This document shows, in pieces, positions 1-9,701 of a stretch of 64,000 bases of DNA. The position numbers were made by a program, and so were the translations under genes. How positions within the stretch are numbered: position 1 is the stretch's first letter; the number at the start of each line of letters is the position of its first letter. The notes under the pieces are model-generated. The model ran no database searches and was not told where the DNA came from. It saw only the letters and a program-made list of their open reading frames with translations. This DNA comes from Sorghum bicolor (taxonomy: Eukaryota > Streptophyta > Magnoliopsida > Poales > Poaceae), in the NCBI RefSeq assembly GCF_000003195.3, contig NC_012878.2, forward strand, positions 15,803,262-15,867,261. Direction: 5' to 3'.

Positions 1-1878
1 GTCGTGGACGGCGGGGAAGCCGTCGTCATCTTTGTTGTCCTCCTTGCCGCCAGCCTTCTCCTTCTTGGAGTCCTCACGCGTATCTTTTTTGAACCCCTGA
101 CCGTCGAAATGCTTTCTCAGCATACGACAGTCCTTGAGTTTGTGGTTAGCGCCTCCCTTATGGTAAGGGCATGGCTCCTCCAACATCTTGTCGAAGATGC
201 CTCCCTCCGGAGGGCCTTGCGGCTTCTTTCGATCCATGGCGGCGACGAGGTCGTCACCTGAGTCTTCCTGGTGGAACTGCCGCACTTTCTGCTTCTTTTT
301 ATCTTTCTTGAGGCCTCGACTGGAAGTCCCATCTTCATTGACGGGCTGCTTGCCTCTTCTTCCTTCTGAGCTGAAGAAGGCGCCGACTGCCTCCTCCCCT
401 GCCGCGTAGTTAGCTACTACGTCCATCAGCTCGTCGACAGTCTGAGGTCGATTGCGGCCTAATTCCCGTACCAAGTCTCGACTGGTGGTGCCCGAGACAA
501 ACGCCAAGATGACGTCGTGGTCGGGGATGTGTGGCAACTCAGTGCGCTGCTTCGAGAAGCGTCGAGCATACTCCCGAAGAGTCTCTCCTGACTTCTGCTT
601 GCATTTGCTGAGGTCCCACGAGTTCCCTGGCCGTATATAGGTCCCTTTGAAATTACCCTCGAAGACTCTGACCAGATCAACCCAGTTGTGAATCTGATTG
701 GCTGGGAGTTCCTCGAGCCATCGACGGGCGGTGTCGGAGAGGAAAAGGGGTAGCTGTCTGATGATGGCTCGATCATCCCCTCGAGCGCCACCTAGCTGAC
801 AAGCCAGCCTGAAATCGGCCAGCCATAGCTCTGGCTTGGTTTCTCCATTGTACTTCGCGATGCTGGTTGGGGGTCGGAATGGACTAGGCTGGGGCGTGCT
901 GCGAATCGCCCTGCTGAACACCCGCGGGCCCGGTGGCTCGGGGGCCACCCGGTCCTCGTCGCTGTCGTACCTCCCACCGCGATGCGCGCTATAACCACGT
1001 TCTTCCGCGTCTCCGTGCCGGCGGCGTCTATTTTCTTTGATGTCGTGTCGCGCGTCGTGTCGACGTTGATTGTCGGCAGGGAGGATGAGAGCGGTCTTTC
1101 TACCTCGAGGGGGAGGTTGTTGCTGGACAGACACCTCCTCTTCGATTAGAGGCTGTTCGTCGCGCTTCTCTGTGGCAGCTCCTCGTCGTCGAGATGCCGA
1201 ACTTTCGGCTTGTTGAACTGCTGCCACCTGGAGCAATGTCTGAACTTCATCTCGAATGCGTCGGGCCTGGGAATTTGATGGTTCTGGCATGTTACGTAGC
1301 AGCATCGTCGCTGCCACTACATTCTGGCCTGCTCGAGGGAAACGGCTGACAGGTTGCTCCGCCTCTGCGTCTCCGACGATCTGTCGATGTACCTCTCGAG
1401 CGCGTCGACGGACACTTCCGCCCGGCGGGTAGGGCAGGTCTTGTTCGAGGTTTTGCTCGAGCAGGACGAGGCGCTCGCGATCTTCGTCGAGCTTCATCTT
1501 GAGCTCCCGCAGCTGCGCGAGCTGCGCAGTTCTATCTTCCTGAGGAAGAGGGTCGAGCCGTCCGTCGTTCCCAGGCGTCCTGGGGTCTTCTTGCGCCGCG
1601 GGGGCTCGACCACCCGCAGCAGCATCCCGTGTCTCGTCGGTGGTTTCTGCCGCCCCGTCGAGGTGATAGCATTCCCTCGTAGGGTCATAGCTGTCTGTCT
1701 CGGAGTCGGAGTCCGGTTCGGCAGCGTGGAAACACCCACGTCCTTCCTCCAGCAATCGTTGCCTGAGGGAGGTGATCGAGTATCGTCCGGGGCCTAGACG
1801 GCGGAGGCCTCGTACTCGGGAAAGGTCCGGCAGTTCGGACGCCGGCCGCCGCGCTTCAGAGCTACGTGGGATGACCAT
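1..1878 (-). CDS. gag: Gag polyprotein of element A1, C-terminus outside window
   Basis: One frame is open from about 2080 to base 1 on the minus strand; the first ATG in it is at 1878-1876, so I use that start although the open frame extends about 65 codons upstream. Order of parts: a basic, proline-rich N-terminus; a charged coiled-coil stretch (around bases 1530-1440, QLAQLRELKMKLDEDRERL); an arginine-rich linker; then the retrotransposon gag core around bases 860-480, with IAKYNGETKPELWLADFRLA, a TARRWLEELP motif and LREYARRFSKQRTELP. Near base 150 is a zinc-knuckle-like CPYHKGGANHKLKDC pattern. I read about 626 codons with no stop or frameshift, so this gag looks young. The protein packages the element RNA into cytoplasmic particles. 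The frame is easy to miss because it runs off the window edge. Confidence 0.85.
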   Translation of the reverse strand, partial: MVIPRSSEARRPASELPDLSRVRGLRRLGPGRYSITSLRQRLLEEGRGCFHAAEPDSDSETDSYDPTRECYHLDGAAETTDETRDAAAGGRAPAAQEDPRTPGNDGRLDPLPQEDRTAQLAQLRELKMKLDEDRERLVLLEQNLEQDLPYPPGGSVRRRAREVHRQIVGDAEAEQPVSRFPRAGQNVVAATMLLRNMPEPSNSQARRIRDEVQTLLQVAAVQQAESSASRRRGAATEKRDEQPLIEEEVSVQQQPPPRGRKTALILPADNQRRHDARHDIKENRRRRHGDAEERGYSAHRGGRYDSDEDRVAPEPPGPRVFSRAIRSTPQPSPFRPPTSIAKYNGETKPELWLADFRLACQLGGARGDDRAIIRQLPLFLSDTARRWLEELPANQIHNWVDLVRVFEGNFKGTYIRPGNSWDLSKCKQKSGETLREYARRFSKQRTELPHIPDHDVILAFVSGTTSRDLVRELGRNRPQTVDELMDVVANYAAGEEAVGAFFSSEGRRGKQPVNEDGTSSRGLKKDKKKQKVRQFHQEDSGDDLVAAMDRKKPQGPPEGGIFDKMLEEPCPYHKGGANHKLKDCRMLRKHFDGQGFKKDTREDSKKEKAGGKEDNKDDDGFPAVHD

Positions 1879-2399
1879 TGGTCTTTCCACGTACGTCTGG
1901 GCGTTTGGGCATATCGCCTTGGCGAGCGACGCCGCGACATTGTCCAACCCGAACGGCAGTGCCGCCCTTGGAGAGAACAACCCGTGTGGAAGTAGCCTAG
2001 CTGCGGTGGGGGAGGGCGCGCGAGACGCGTTTCCCCCCGTCGTCGCGCGGTGCTGAGTCGTCGTGCTTGTTGCTCGGTCACACGGTGTTGCTGACTTGTG
2101 GCCCACATCCTGCCTTGCGCGAGTTGTTGGTCGTGCTGAAGCAGAGGGGCCGCGGTGGTGCTGCCCGCGCCTCTTCTTAGGCGGGGAGGCGTGGTGGTGA
2201 GGGCGTCTCGGAGCCTTCAACCGTGCTGGCGTAACGCGGACTCCTCCTGGTCCTTTGACTGAGAGCAAGATCATGTCGTAGCCGGAGCCCGTAGACATGA
2301 ACTCGAGACTCCCAAACCAAATCACCGTGGAGCGCGGAAGCGGCGAGGCAGGAGTAGCCATCCGGAAAGTGGTGGGAAATCGGTGAAAAACACGCAGGA
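1879..2399 (-). other. Untranslated leader of A1 between primer site and gag ATG
   Basis: About 520 bp on the minus strand between the primer binding site and the first gag ATG. The gag frame is already open over its gag-proximal 200 bp without an ATG, so translation could begin at a non-AUG codon or the leader may be coding in relatives. I see no other gene here. Confidence 0.5.
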
Positions 2400-2417
2400 C
2401 CCCTACCTGGCGCGCCA
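2400..2417 (-). other. Primer binding site of A1
   Basis: On the minus strand, two bases after the LTR end (..CCGACA), the sequence TGGCGCGCCAGGTAGGGG begins. TGG next to the LTR is the usual complement of a tRNA CCA end. I do not assign the tRNA. Confidence 0.75.
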
Positions 2418-2419
2418 AC

Positions 2420-3467
2420 TGTCGGAGTTTTTTCCCCCGGGGGGTCACACCAACGAGTAAATTTGTGTGCGTGCTCCCCTTTCCGGATGGTGATGCAAGA
2501 AGACACAGAGATTTATCCTGGTTCGGGCAAGAGAAGGCCCTACGTCCAGCGGGGGGAGAGAGTTTGTATTATCTTGCACCTAAGTGCTTGTACAGGGGCG
2601 AATACAAGCGTGGTATGAAGTGTGTAGCTCTACTACGTGTGTGTGTGTTCTTGTGTTGGGATGTCCCCTTCTTCTATTCCTGAGTCTCTCCTTTTATAGC
2701 TCCAAGGAGAGACACAGGGTACATGCGTAGATGTTAGAGTAGGGATCGATAGCCGCATGGAGCGCTGACCTACTCGAGGCTTCCGTACGGCATGGCCTCG
2801 AGCCGTCCCATCTTGATAGCTCGGTGATGATTACGCGTGCTCCTGTGTTCTGCCCTGCCAGCCGCCTTGTGCTGGTTCTGAGGCCGCATGCTTGTACGGT
2901 ATGGTGGCGGACCCGACGGGGTAGCTGTGATGAAGTCAGTCGACGCCCAACTTGTCCCTAGGAAGGGGCCCTGTTTGGTCGAGGGTCGGACGCCGTGTAA
3001 TATGCTGGTATCTGGAGCGCTGACCTTGGGTGTCTCGAGGGGGTCCCGATTAGACGTTCCATCCTTGTTTCCTGCGTCCTGACACGCCCTGGGTCGTTCG
3101 GTGGGAAAGGCTGCAAAAAGAACGATGGGACAGAAGCTTGCTCCCTATCACGCCTTCCGTGACCTGTGTGTTAGGTGGGGAAGCGTCAGGTGCATTTAAT
3201 GCTCCGGCTCGCGTGCGCGCGTCGGGCGGCGGACAGTGTCCTCACGCCCGACACCTCTCGGTTCGCTCGAGCCCGCTTCCGTCATCGACGGCAGTCGTCG
3301 CTCGAGTCCTGAACCGATTCGCTCGACGCTATTTCCGTCTTCGAGGCTGCGACCGTCGATGGCGGCGCATACGTAAGATTAGAGCGTCGAATTAAGGGTC
3401 TCGACCTTCGTACGGGCAATCTCATAATGCGCATCGCTGAGGGTACCCCTTACCGATACCCTCGACA
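2420..3467 (-). repeat. 5' LTR of element A1 (1048 bp)
   Basis: Bounded by TG..CA (read on the minus strand: TGTCGAGGGTATC ... CTCCGACA). It aligns end to end with the solo LTR at 22297-23336, which fixes both ends. It is very rich in TCGA and CTCGAG. A TATAAAA box lies at 2692-2698 on the minus strand, followed by the likely transcript start and R-U5 region. Confidence 0.9.
2692..2698 (-). promoter_or_regulatory. TATA box in A1 5' LTR
   Basis: TATAAAA on the minus strand (ttttata on plus), about 270 bp before the LTR end, inside GGAGCTATAAAAGGAGAG. It is the likely core promoter for A1 genomic RNA. Confidence 0.6.
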
Positions 3468-3472
3468 AGATC

Positions 3473-6021
3473 CTATTGAGGAGATCTTAATGCTCACTCA
3501 AGAGGAGATGACCCAACCATTATTTAATCATGAACACTTTGTTCAAGAAGAAGAAGAGTTGGTAGAACCCGTTGAGCTAGACAAAAATGAACAACCTTCT
3601 CCTCCTTCGATAGAATTAAAACCTCTTCCTTCGGCCTTAGATATGTCTTTTTGCGCAACAACCCAAAAACTCCAGTAATTATCAGTGACAAGCTTTCCGA
3701 TTATGAAATGCAACAACTTGTCACTGTTATTGAAAGGCATAGATCAACATTTGGCTACTCTCTTGAAGATCTCATGGGCATTAGTCCCATTCTCTACACT
3801 CATCGTATACCTATTGATCCCAATTTTACACCTTCAAGGGAACCACAACGGAGACTTAACAATGCTATGTGAGAGGTTGTTAAGAAAGAGGTCCTCAAAC
3901 TCTATCATGCGGGGATTATTTATCCTGTGCCACATAGTGAGTGGGTTAGCCCTGTCCAAGTAGTGCCAAAGAAAGGAGGAATGACGGTCATTAGGAATGA
4001 GAAGAATGAACTCATCCCTCAACGAATTGTCACTGGGTGGCGTATGTGTATTGACTATCGAAAACTCAACAAGGCTACAAAGAAAGATCACTTTCTGTTA
4101 CCCTTCATCGATGAAATGTTGGAACGACTTGCAAACCACTCTTTCTTTTGTTTCCTTGATGGTTATTCTGGATATCACCAAATCCCAATCCACCCAGATG
4201 ACCAAGAAAAGTCTACCTTTACATGCCCGTATGGAACTTATGCATACCGACGAATGTCGTTCGGATTGTGCAATGCTCCAGCTTCTTTCCAACGGTGCAT
4301 GATGTCTATTTTCTCGGACATGATTGAGAAGATCATGGAGGTTTTCATGGATGATTTTACCGTCTATGGCAAAACCTTCGATCATTGTTTGGAGAATTTA
4401 GATAGAGTCTTGCAGCGATGTGAAGAAAAGCACTTAATCCTGAACTGGGAGAAATGCCATTTTATGGTTCAGGAAGGAATAGTGCTAGGACATAAAGTGT
4501 CCGAACGTGGTATAGAGGTGGACAAAGCAAAGATTGAAGCTATTGAAAAACTTCCACCTCCCATGAATGTGAAAGGAATCCATAGCTTTTTGGGACATGC
4601 AGGGTTCTATAGACGCTTTATCAAGAACTTCTCTCAAATTGCTAGACCCCTGACTAGTCTCCTAGCTAAGGATGCACCTTTCATCTTTAGTGATGAGTGT
4701 CATGAATCTTTTCAAACTCTTAAGAAAGCACTCATCTCAGCCCCGATTATCCAACCACCTAATTGGAATCTTCCTTTTGAGATCATGTGTGATGCTAGCG
4801 ATTTTGCGGTTGGTGCCGTTTTAGGACAAACCAAGGATAAAAAGCATTATGCCATATCCTACACTAGCAAAACCTTGTGTGGATCACAGCTCAATTACAC
4901 TACAACTGAAAAAGAGCTTTTGGATATTGTCTTTGCTATAGACAAGTTTAGATCTTACTTAGTGGGGGCAAAGATAATCATCTAATCAGACCATGCTGCT
5001 CTCAAGTACCTCCTCACTAAGAAAGATGCTAAGCCTCGCCTAATTCGATGGATTCTTCTACTCCAAGACTTTGACATAGAAATCCGAGATAGGAAGGGAG
5101 TTGAGAATTCCATAGCCAACCACTTGTCTAGGCTTCAATATAAGGAAACACATGATGAGCTTCCCATAAATGACTACCTAAGGGATGACACTCTACTTAA
5201 GATAACACATGCAGATCCATGGTACGCAGACATCGTAAACTTTATAGTAAAAGGCTATGTCCCACCTGGTACAAACAAAAGGAAGTTGCTTCACGATAGT
5301 CGTTTCCATCTTTGGGATGAGCCATATCTTTTCCGAGTCTGCGCTGATGGACTCTTGAGAAGGTTGTTCCCATGGCTGAGGCTACTCAAATTATGGAAAG
5401 ATGTCATGCCTCGCCATATGGAGGACACTATGGAGCATTCTGGACACATGCTAAAATTTGGCAAAGTGGTTTTTTCTGGCCAACGATGTATGAAGATACA
5501 AAGGACTTTGTCAGGAGATGCCACCGATGTCAAAAACATGGGAATATCAACTCACGAAATGAAATGCCTCTCACAAATAATCTTCAAGTAGAAATTTTCG
5601 ATGTATGGGTCATTGATTTCATGGGACCATTCCCTATGTCCGAGAATTGCGAGTATATCTTAGTAGCTGTGGACTACGTGTCCAAATGGGTAGAAGCCCT
5701 ACCTTGTCGATCAGCTGATTCAAAACATGCCAAGAGAATGTTCCATGAAGTAATCTTTCCTCGCTTTGGTATACCCCGGATAGTTATAAGCGATGGAGGT
5801 TCCCACTTCATCGACAAAATCTTCCGGAAGTCCCTAGCCGATCATGCAGTTCGACACAACGTCGCAACACCATACCATCCTCAGACTAGCGGTTAAGCTG
5901 AAACATCTAACAAACAAATCAAAAATATTTTACAAAAGACCGTAGATGAGATGGGTAAGGGGTGGAAGGAAAAACTTCCTGATGAACTTTGGAAAACACC
6001 CATAGGCACGTCACCTTAAGC
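3473..6021 (+). pseudogene. pol: Pol of element B (RT, RNase H, integrase), broken
   Basis: The piece starts in the linker between protease and RT. RT is at about 3700-4700, with the [20 protein letters not shown] and [15 protein letters not shown] motifs and FMDD as the catalytic box ([14 protein letters not shown]). RNase H follows ([17 protein letters not shown]). The integrase at 5372-5900 has a zinc-finger CQKHGNIN region and a DDE core ([18 protein letters not shown]). Breaks seen: a stop in place of the residue after NNAM (3869-3871), a stop at the TDHAALKYL motif (TAA at 4983-4985), a one-base loss near 5364, a stop after PQTSG (5895-5897), and a deletion near 5990 that removes the usual AYRTAY segment. 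Nothing functional remains; a longest open stretch of 352 codons survives in RT-RNase H. Confidence 0.88.
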
Positions 6022-6166
6022 TCTTGACAATTACCTAACCCTTAACTTGCTCCATGAGTTTTGTTGTCTATTTGGGTTGTGCAGGATTTTGAAGCATAAG
6101 AGGAGTGAGACCGAACATGCAGGCCACAAGAGTGAATGACTATGTCAACATCCAGGTTGGGGGAGG
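6022..6166 (+). other. Post-pol non-coding sequence of B with internal purine tract
   Basis: After the broken integrase there is about 145 bp without coding potential. It ends in GGTTGGGGGAGG (6155-6166), a polypurine-like tract. This is not the true PPT of B, which lies at 16301-16315; the sequence continues after the C insertion as GGAGGCACCC at 15288. C used GGAGG of this tract as its target. Confidence 0.7.
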
Positions 6167-7375
6167 TGTTGATATTTGGGAACGCAATAAGGAATTGATC
6201 CGCAAGCGCACGGATATCGGTGAGCACGTCACCCGGGAGGTTATCCAGAGTATCGTATTTATTTTTTTGCCACTAGGAGAAAGAGTGCATCTGACTAACC
6301 GGTCTATTACTACTAACCCTTTAGGCAACAAAGAATGTTCTCGATGTGAGTGATAAATAGAGAAGACTGCAACCGTAGTCTCCTTCTAACCTTGGTAAGG
6401 ATGATCTACTGTTCTATTGGGGAGGCTAACGGAATCTAGACACCACAAAGGATGTTCAACCCGCACCTATAAACCATATCCTTCCTGCTAACGAGATATG
6501 GTCTGCAAAGGTAACTCGGAATTGTCATGTTCCTCACTACTACCACAGTCCAGCTAGTCAGGGAATATCTATGAGTACCCCAACTTAAACACCACGTTTA
6601 CGCCAGCAATGATTACTCTAAACTCTACGCGAAGAGATTAAAGTAAACTCATAAACCAAAAGAACAATAAAACAAGAACTTACTAGAATTTAGAAGTCGA
6701 AATACTGAAGAATCCTAGGAGCAAGCTTCGGGTTAGGAGAACTTGATCCCGCAGGTACAAGCTTGGAGTAGACACCGACAGGCCGGGCTTCCTCCAATCT
6801 ACACCTCCACTCTATCTCTCTCAATCTAGTAGAAACTAGAAGATCTATTTCTACTTACATTGGTTGCTAAGCCTAAAAAGAAATTTTATTTAGAGAAGAG
6901 GTTTTCCTTCGAGGGCACCCCTCAACTCTATGATAACTTCTTGTCTCCTCCAGGGGCTAGGGGGGTCTCCTTATATAGTCCTCCTCCTCTATGCATTTTT
7001 GGGTCGGTAGGTGATGTGGTACTACGTTATCCTTGATCATTTAGGTCGGTGGAACATCGTGTGTGAAGAGAGTCCCGAACGGAGTCCAGCAGGGGGCGGG
7101 CGCCCTGGGCCTGGCCCCTTTCGGCCTCTGCTTTCTTTCTGTGGCTTCTGGAGTCTTCTAGATGGTAGAAAATTGCACGGTGCGTTGATATCTCTATGTA
7201 ATCCCGACATGTGGGCCTTTCTTCCTTATTTCCTGATACCCCCCTGCAGAAACAGATAAACAACAAAACTCGTGGAATTCTGTCAGATCAAACCCTAATT
7301 CTAGGTGTTGTTTGCATATTGGTCCTTTCTCTTGTTTATTTTATAATTAAAATTGATACTTAAGAACCGTCAACA
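6167..7375 (-). repeat. 3' LTR of element C (1209 bp)
   Basis: Bounded by TGTTGA..TCAACA. Compared by eye with the 5' LTR at 14120-15287 it is nearly identical but has about 40 extra bases around 6580-6710. On the minus strand it carries a TATATAAG box at 6977-6970. U3 holds a block shared with elements B, D and H, and U5 the block CCGATATCCGTGCGCTTG. Confidence 0.93.
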
Positions 7376-8686
7376 AATACCCCCATACTTAGGCTTTTAC
7401 TCGTCCTCGAGAAAAGGATGGTTAAGAACAATATTTGGGGTCAAACATTTTCTTTATATTTGCAGGGTATTAAAATTCCACTGTGTACTGTAGTCAGGGA
7501 AGTACATGGTTAAGAGTAAAGATCCTTTCTTCTCAATCCTGTCACTTGGAGTTTTTGTATATTTTTGAAAGAAAGTTACCATACCTTTTATCCTCATAGG
7601 TTCTCTCAGATCATTCATTATCTTTTATATATCTCACTGAGACTGTTTTAATTTGTAAAAAATTCTCAAGCATACTTACTTTGCATTTATTGCCTGATCA
7701 AAATGGGATCCGAGGAGGGGAATGTCATACTCTTAGATCAAAGACTTTGGAAATTAAAAACTTTGTCAACTATTACTGGCATATTGCTTATTAGAGGGAC
7801 CATGGGCTATCATTTTCTTTTCTCTCTCTTTTTTTTAAGTGGATACCGAGGTACCCCTAATTGTACTGCTGGACACTTGTCCATTTTTTTCAGCGAGGTT
7901 GTCGAGCACTTGCTCCTTTTTATTTCCTCGAAATATCTTTATTTTTGCATAGCCTATGCCTCTAATGCAATAATACTTCGGAAGAGTGAATCTTTCTGAA
8001 TAAATGTCTTGATCTTAGGAGCATTATAAATCTCTCAACAAGGATCTAACTCATTTTGAACAAACTCCATACAGAGTAGATAGCTTTTATAATAATATTT
8101 TCAGTTTTTATCAGGCATATAAAACACTGAGGATGGTAGCTAAAATTTTGAAGATTTTGAAATAAATTCTCCAAGCAACAATGATATCAAGAATAAGAAA
8201 CTCATACTCTACCATCTCACATTCCATACTATCTTAAGTAACACAGGGTTTTAAAATGATTTTATAATAGTTACAAGTTTCAGGAAATATCACAGAATAA
8301 GATTAATCATGATTAGAAATATTTTAATCTTTTCAATTTATCATGTCAGAAACAGTATTCTGCATAATTCAAGATATGTGTATGTGTAAAGTAAAGTGTG
8401 TACCTGACTCATGGAGTGGTGTAGTCGGAGTGTGTTTGGCGTGTTGAGGGATCTCCCCCATACTTGTTTTCTGCTTTGTTGCACAAAAATAAAGTAGAGA
8501 CACACAAGACATAATAATAATAATACTCTTTATTAATCTTGAGGCATTTATTACAAAAGACTAGTAGCAAACTGATGACAATAGTAACTGATGATAATAG
8601 TAACAAACTGACAATAATAGTAAACCTAAACCGAATTTAAAGATAGATGACTAAGATGAATTGCCTCAAGGTCTAATCTAGATAAC
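7376..8686 (-). other. 3' non-coding region and polypurine tract of C
   Basis: About 1.3 kb on the minus strand between the small ORF and the 3' LTR. It is AT-rich and has no convincing ORF. The polypurine tract is at 7393-7376 (CCTAAGTATGGGGGTATT on the minus strand, next to TGTTGACGG), preceded by CTCGAGGACGAGTAAAAG, which is conserved in D and, in altered form, in B and H. Poly(A)-type AATAAA signals lie shortly after the ORF, near 8570-8550. Two short dyads occur at 7871-7915 (listed separately). Confidence 0.75.
7871..7915 (-). repeat. Paired dyads in the 3' region of C
   Basis: On the minus strand: GAGCA-AG-TGCTC (7915-7904) and then TGGACA-AG-TGTCCA (7883-7870). The arms are perfect inverted repeats around an AG core. 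Matching but base-changed dyads occur in B, D and H. Confidence 0.7.
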
Positions 8687-9277
8687 TTAGCGGCGCTCTA
8701 ATTCCTTAATCTTCTTGTTGGCACTGGCAAGATCATGCCTAAGGCCTAGTATAACGGTGTTGTGGTTAGAGAGCTGCCTAGTGAGGGAATTAATCGAGGA
8801 CTGGAGGTCTATGATAACTCTGTCTAGCCTGCGGACATCCTCATCAATATCCATTATAGCGTGCTCCGGGGCTGCCTTTGGAGGGATGAAACAGACTTTG
8901 GCTGCTCTAATCCCTTCAAAGTAAGGTATTTCCTCCTCCGTAGTGTAGCGAACGCTGCTGATCTCGCCGCTCCGGTTGGTCTTGACTCCAACGACCCTCT
9001 CATTGGGTCTAGGTGGAAGGATCTTTGTGCCGGTTGGCACCTTGATGGTGGTCTTCGTCTTGGATGATGATCCCTTGAGAAGTAGGGGTTGTGGCGGTGC
9101 GGTGAGAACTGGTTGAGCATGGTAGGATTGGGTGGAGCTGCGTTGGCGTAATGGCATGGCTTCTAGCTGTCTTTCTGTGTTGGTCGGGACGAGAGCACGG
9201 GCATTGGGGTCTTCCACAGGCTCCATGTTGAGGTTGAAGGGGACGACTTCCGAATCATCGTGGTACTTCTCGGCCAT
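8687..9277 (-). CDS. Small coiled-coil ORF downstream of pol in C (196 aa)
   Basis: An uninterrupted frame from ATG 9277, in the same sense as gag-pol. I do not recognise the family. The N-terminal 60 residues are acidic and polar (MAEKYHDDSEV), residues 60-90 are proline- and serine-rich, then comes a conserved middle (RPNERVVGVKTNRSGEISSV) and a C-terminal coiled coil from about residue 140 (leucine/isoleucine heptads, LQSSINSLTRQLSNHN, ending KKIKELERR). I see no signal peptide or membrane segment, so it does not look like the env-like ORF of other Athila elements. D has the same ORF with 13 extra codons before the coiled coil. A TATA box lies 89 bp upstream and poly(A) signals follow. gag and pol of the same copy are broken while this ORF is intact. 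Function unknown. Confidence 0.8.
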   Translation of the reverse strand: MAEKYHDDSEVVPFNLNMEPVEDPNARALVPTNTERQLEAMPLRQRSSTQSYHAQPVLTAPPQPLLLKGSSSKTKTTIKVPTGTKILPPRPNERVVGVKTNRSGEISSVRYTTEEEIPYFEGIRAAKVCFIPPKAAPEHAIMDIDEDVRRLDRVIIDLQSSINSLTRQLSNHNTVILGLRHDLASANKKIKELERR

Positions 9278-9365
9278 TGGAGCAGCAAGGAACTAATCAG
9301 GCTCTAATTGAAGAAGAAGAGAAGGCTTGGTGGCTTGGTGTTTGAAAACTGATGTTAGGGGTCTG

Positions 9366-9373
9366 TTTATATA
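9366..9373 (-). promoter_or_regulatory. TATA box upstream of the small ORF in C
   Basis: TATATAAA on the minus strand (tttatata on plus), 89 bp before the ATG at 9277, within CCCCTATATAAACAGACCCC. The sister element D has a TATA box at exactly the same distance. This suggests that the ORF has its own promoter apart from the LTR. Confidence 0.65.
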
Positions 9374-9701
9374 GGGGTCAAAAAGTGCCTCTAGGGGTTG
9401 TTCGGGTTGCTCCTGTCGATGTGCGTGCGAAACTTTCCATCTAAGGGATTATTCGGATTACCATAAGTGCATTTTCCATAACAGAGAAAATTGGGACCGA
9501 GGGGGAATAGGAGCTGGGCGCCCGCGCACCTGATCTGGGCGCCCGCCCTCTCTTTGGCCCCTCTGTGGGCCCACTTTCTCGAGCGCGTTTCTAGATGCAA
9601 AACTATTTAAAAATATATATATATGACCCAAAAACATCAGACTAAAAAGGTCGGGCTCTAATTCTCCATGGGAAGGTAAAAATGGACTATGTCTATTTCT
9701 T
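9374..9701 (-). other. Spacer between pol and the small ORF in C
   Basis: About 330 bp between the integrase stop and the TATA box of the small ORF. It has GC-rich blocks (GGGCGCCC repeats near 9515-9545) and a TATATATATA run near 9613. No ORF. It probably acts as the upstream promoter region of the small ORF. Confidence 0.5.

Larger units (their letters stand above)
1..3467 (-). mobile_element. Gypsy-type LTR retrotransposon A1 (partial: 5' LTR, primer site, gag)
   Basis: Read on the minus strand, this piece has a 5' LTR (3467 to 2420), a primer binding site and a gag frame still open at base 1. Pol and the 3' LTR must lie left of the window. The LTR belongs to the same family as the solo LTR at 22297-23336: both start TGTCGAGG and end in a C-run/G-run block followed by ..GACA. 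The element interrupts the Athila-like element B, which resumes at 3468; bases 3468-3472 (agatc) should be one copy of its target duplication. The gag type is Ty3/gypsy; I cannot fix the clade without pol. Confidence 0.88.
3468..6166 (+). mobile_element. Athila-like element B, left part (decayed pol)
   Basis: Truncated on the left by A1 and interrupted on the right by C. The sequence resumes at 15288 and ends with a 3' LTR at 16316-17601. The RT and integrase match those of C and D closely enough to place B in the Athila group of Ty3/gypsy. Its gag, primer site and 5' LTR must lie beyond A1, outside the window. Confidence 0.88.

Noticed and set aside
3427..3678. Frame crossing the A1 LTR edge into B
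   Set aside because: The first codons come from the A1 LTR; only the part after 3473 belongs to B.
8687..9277. Small ORF of C as an Athila env-like gene
   Set aside because: No signal peptide or membrane segment, and a coiled-coil C-terminus. Position alone is not enough.
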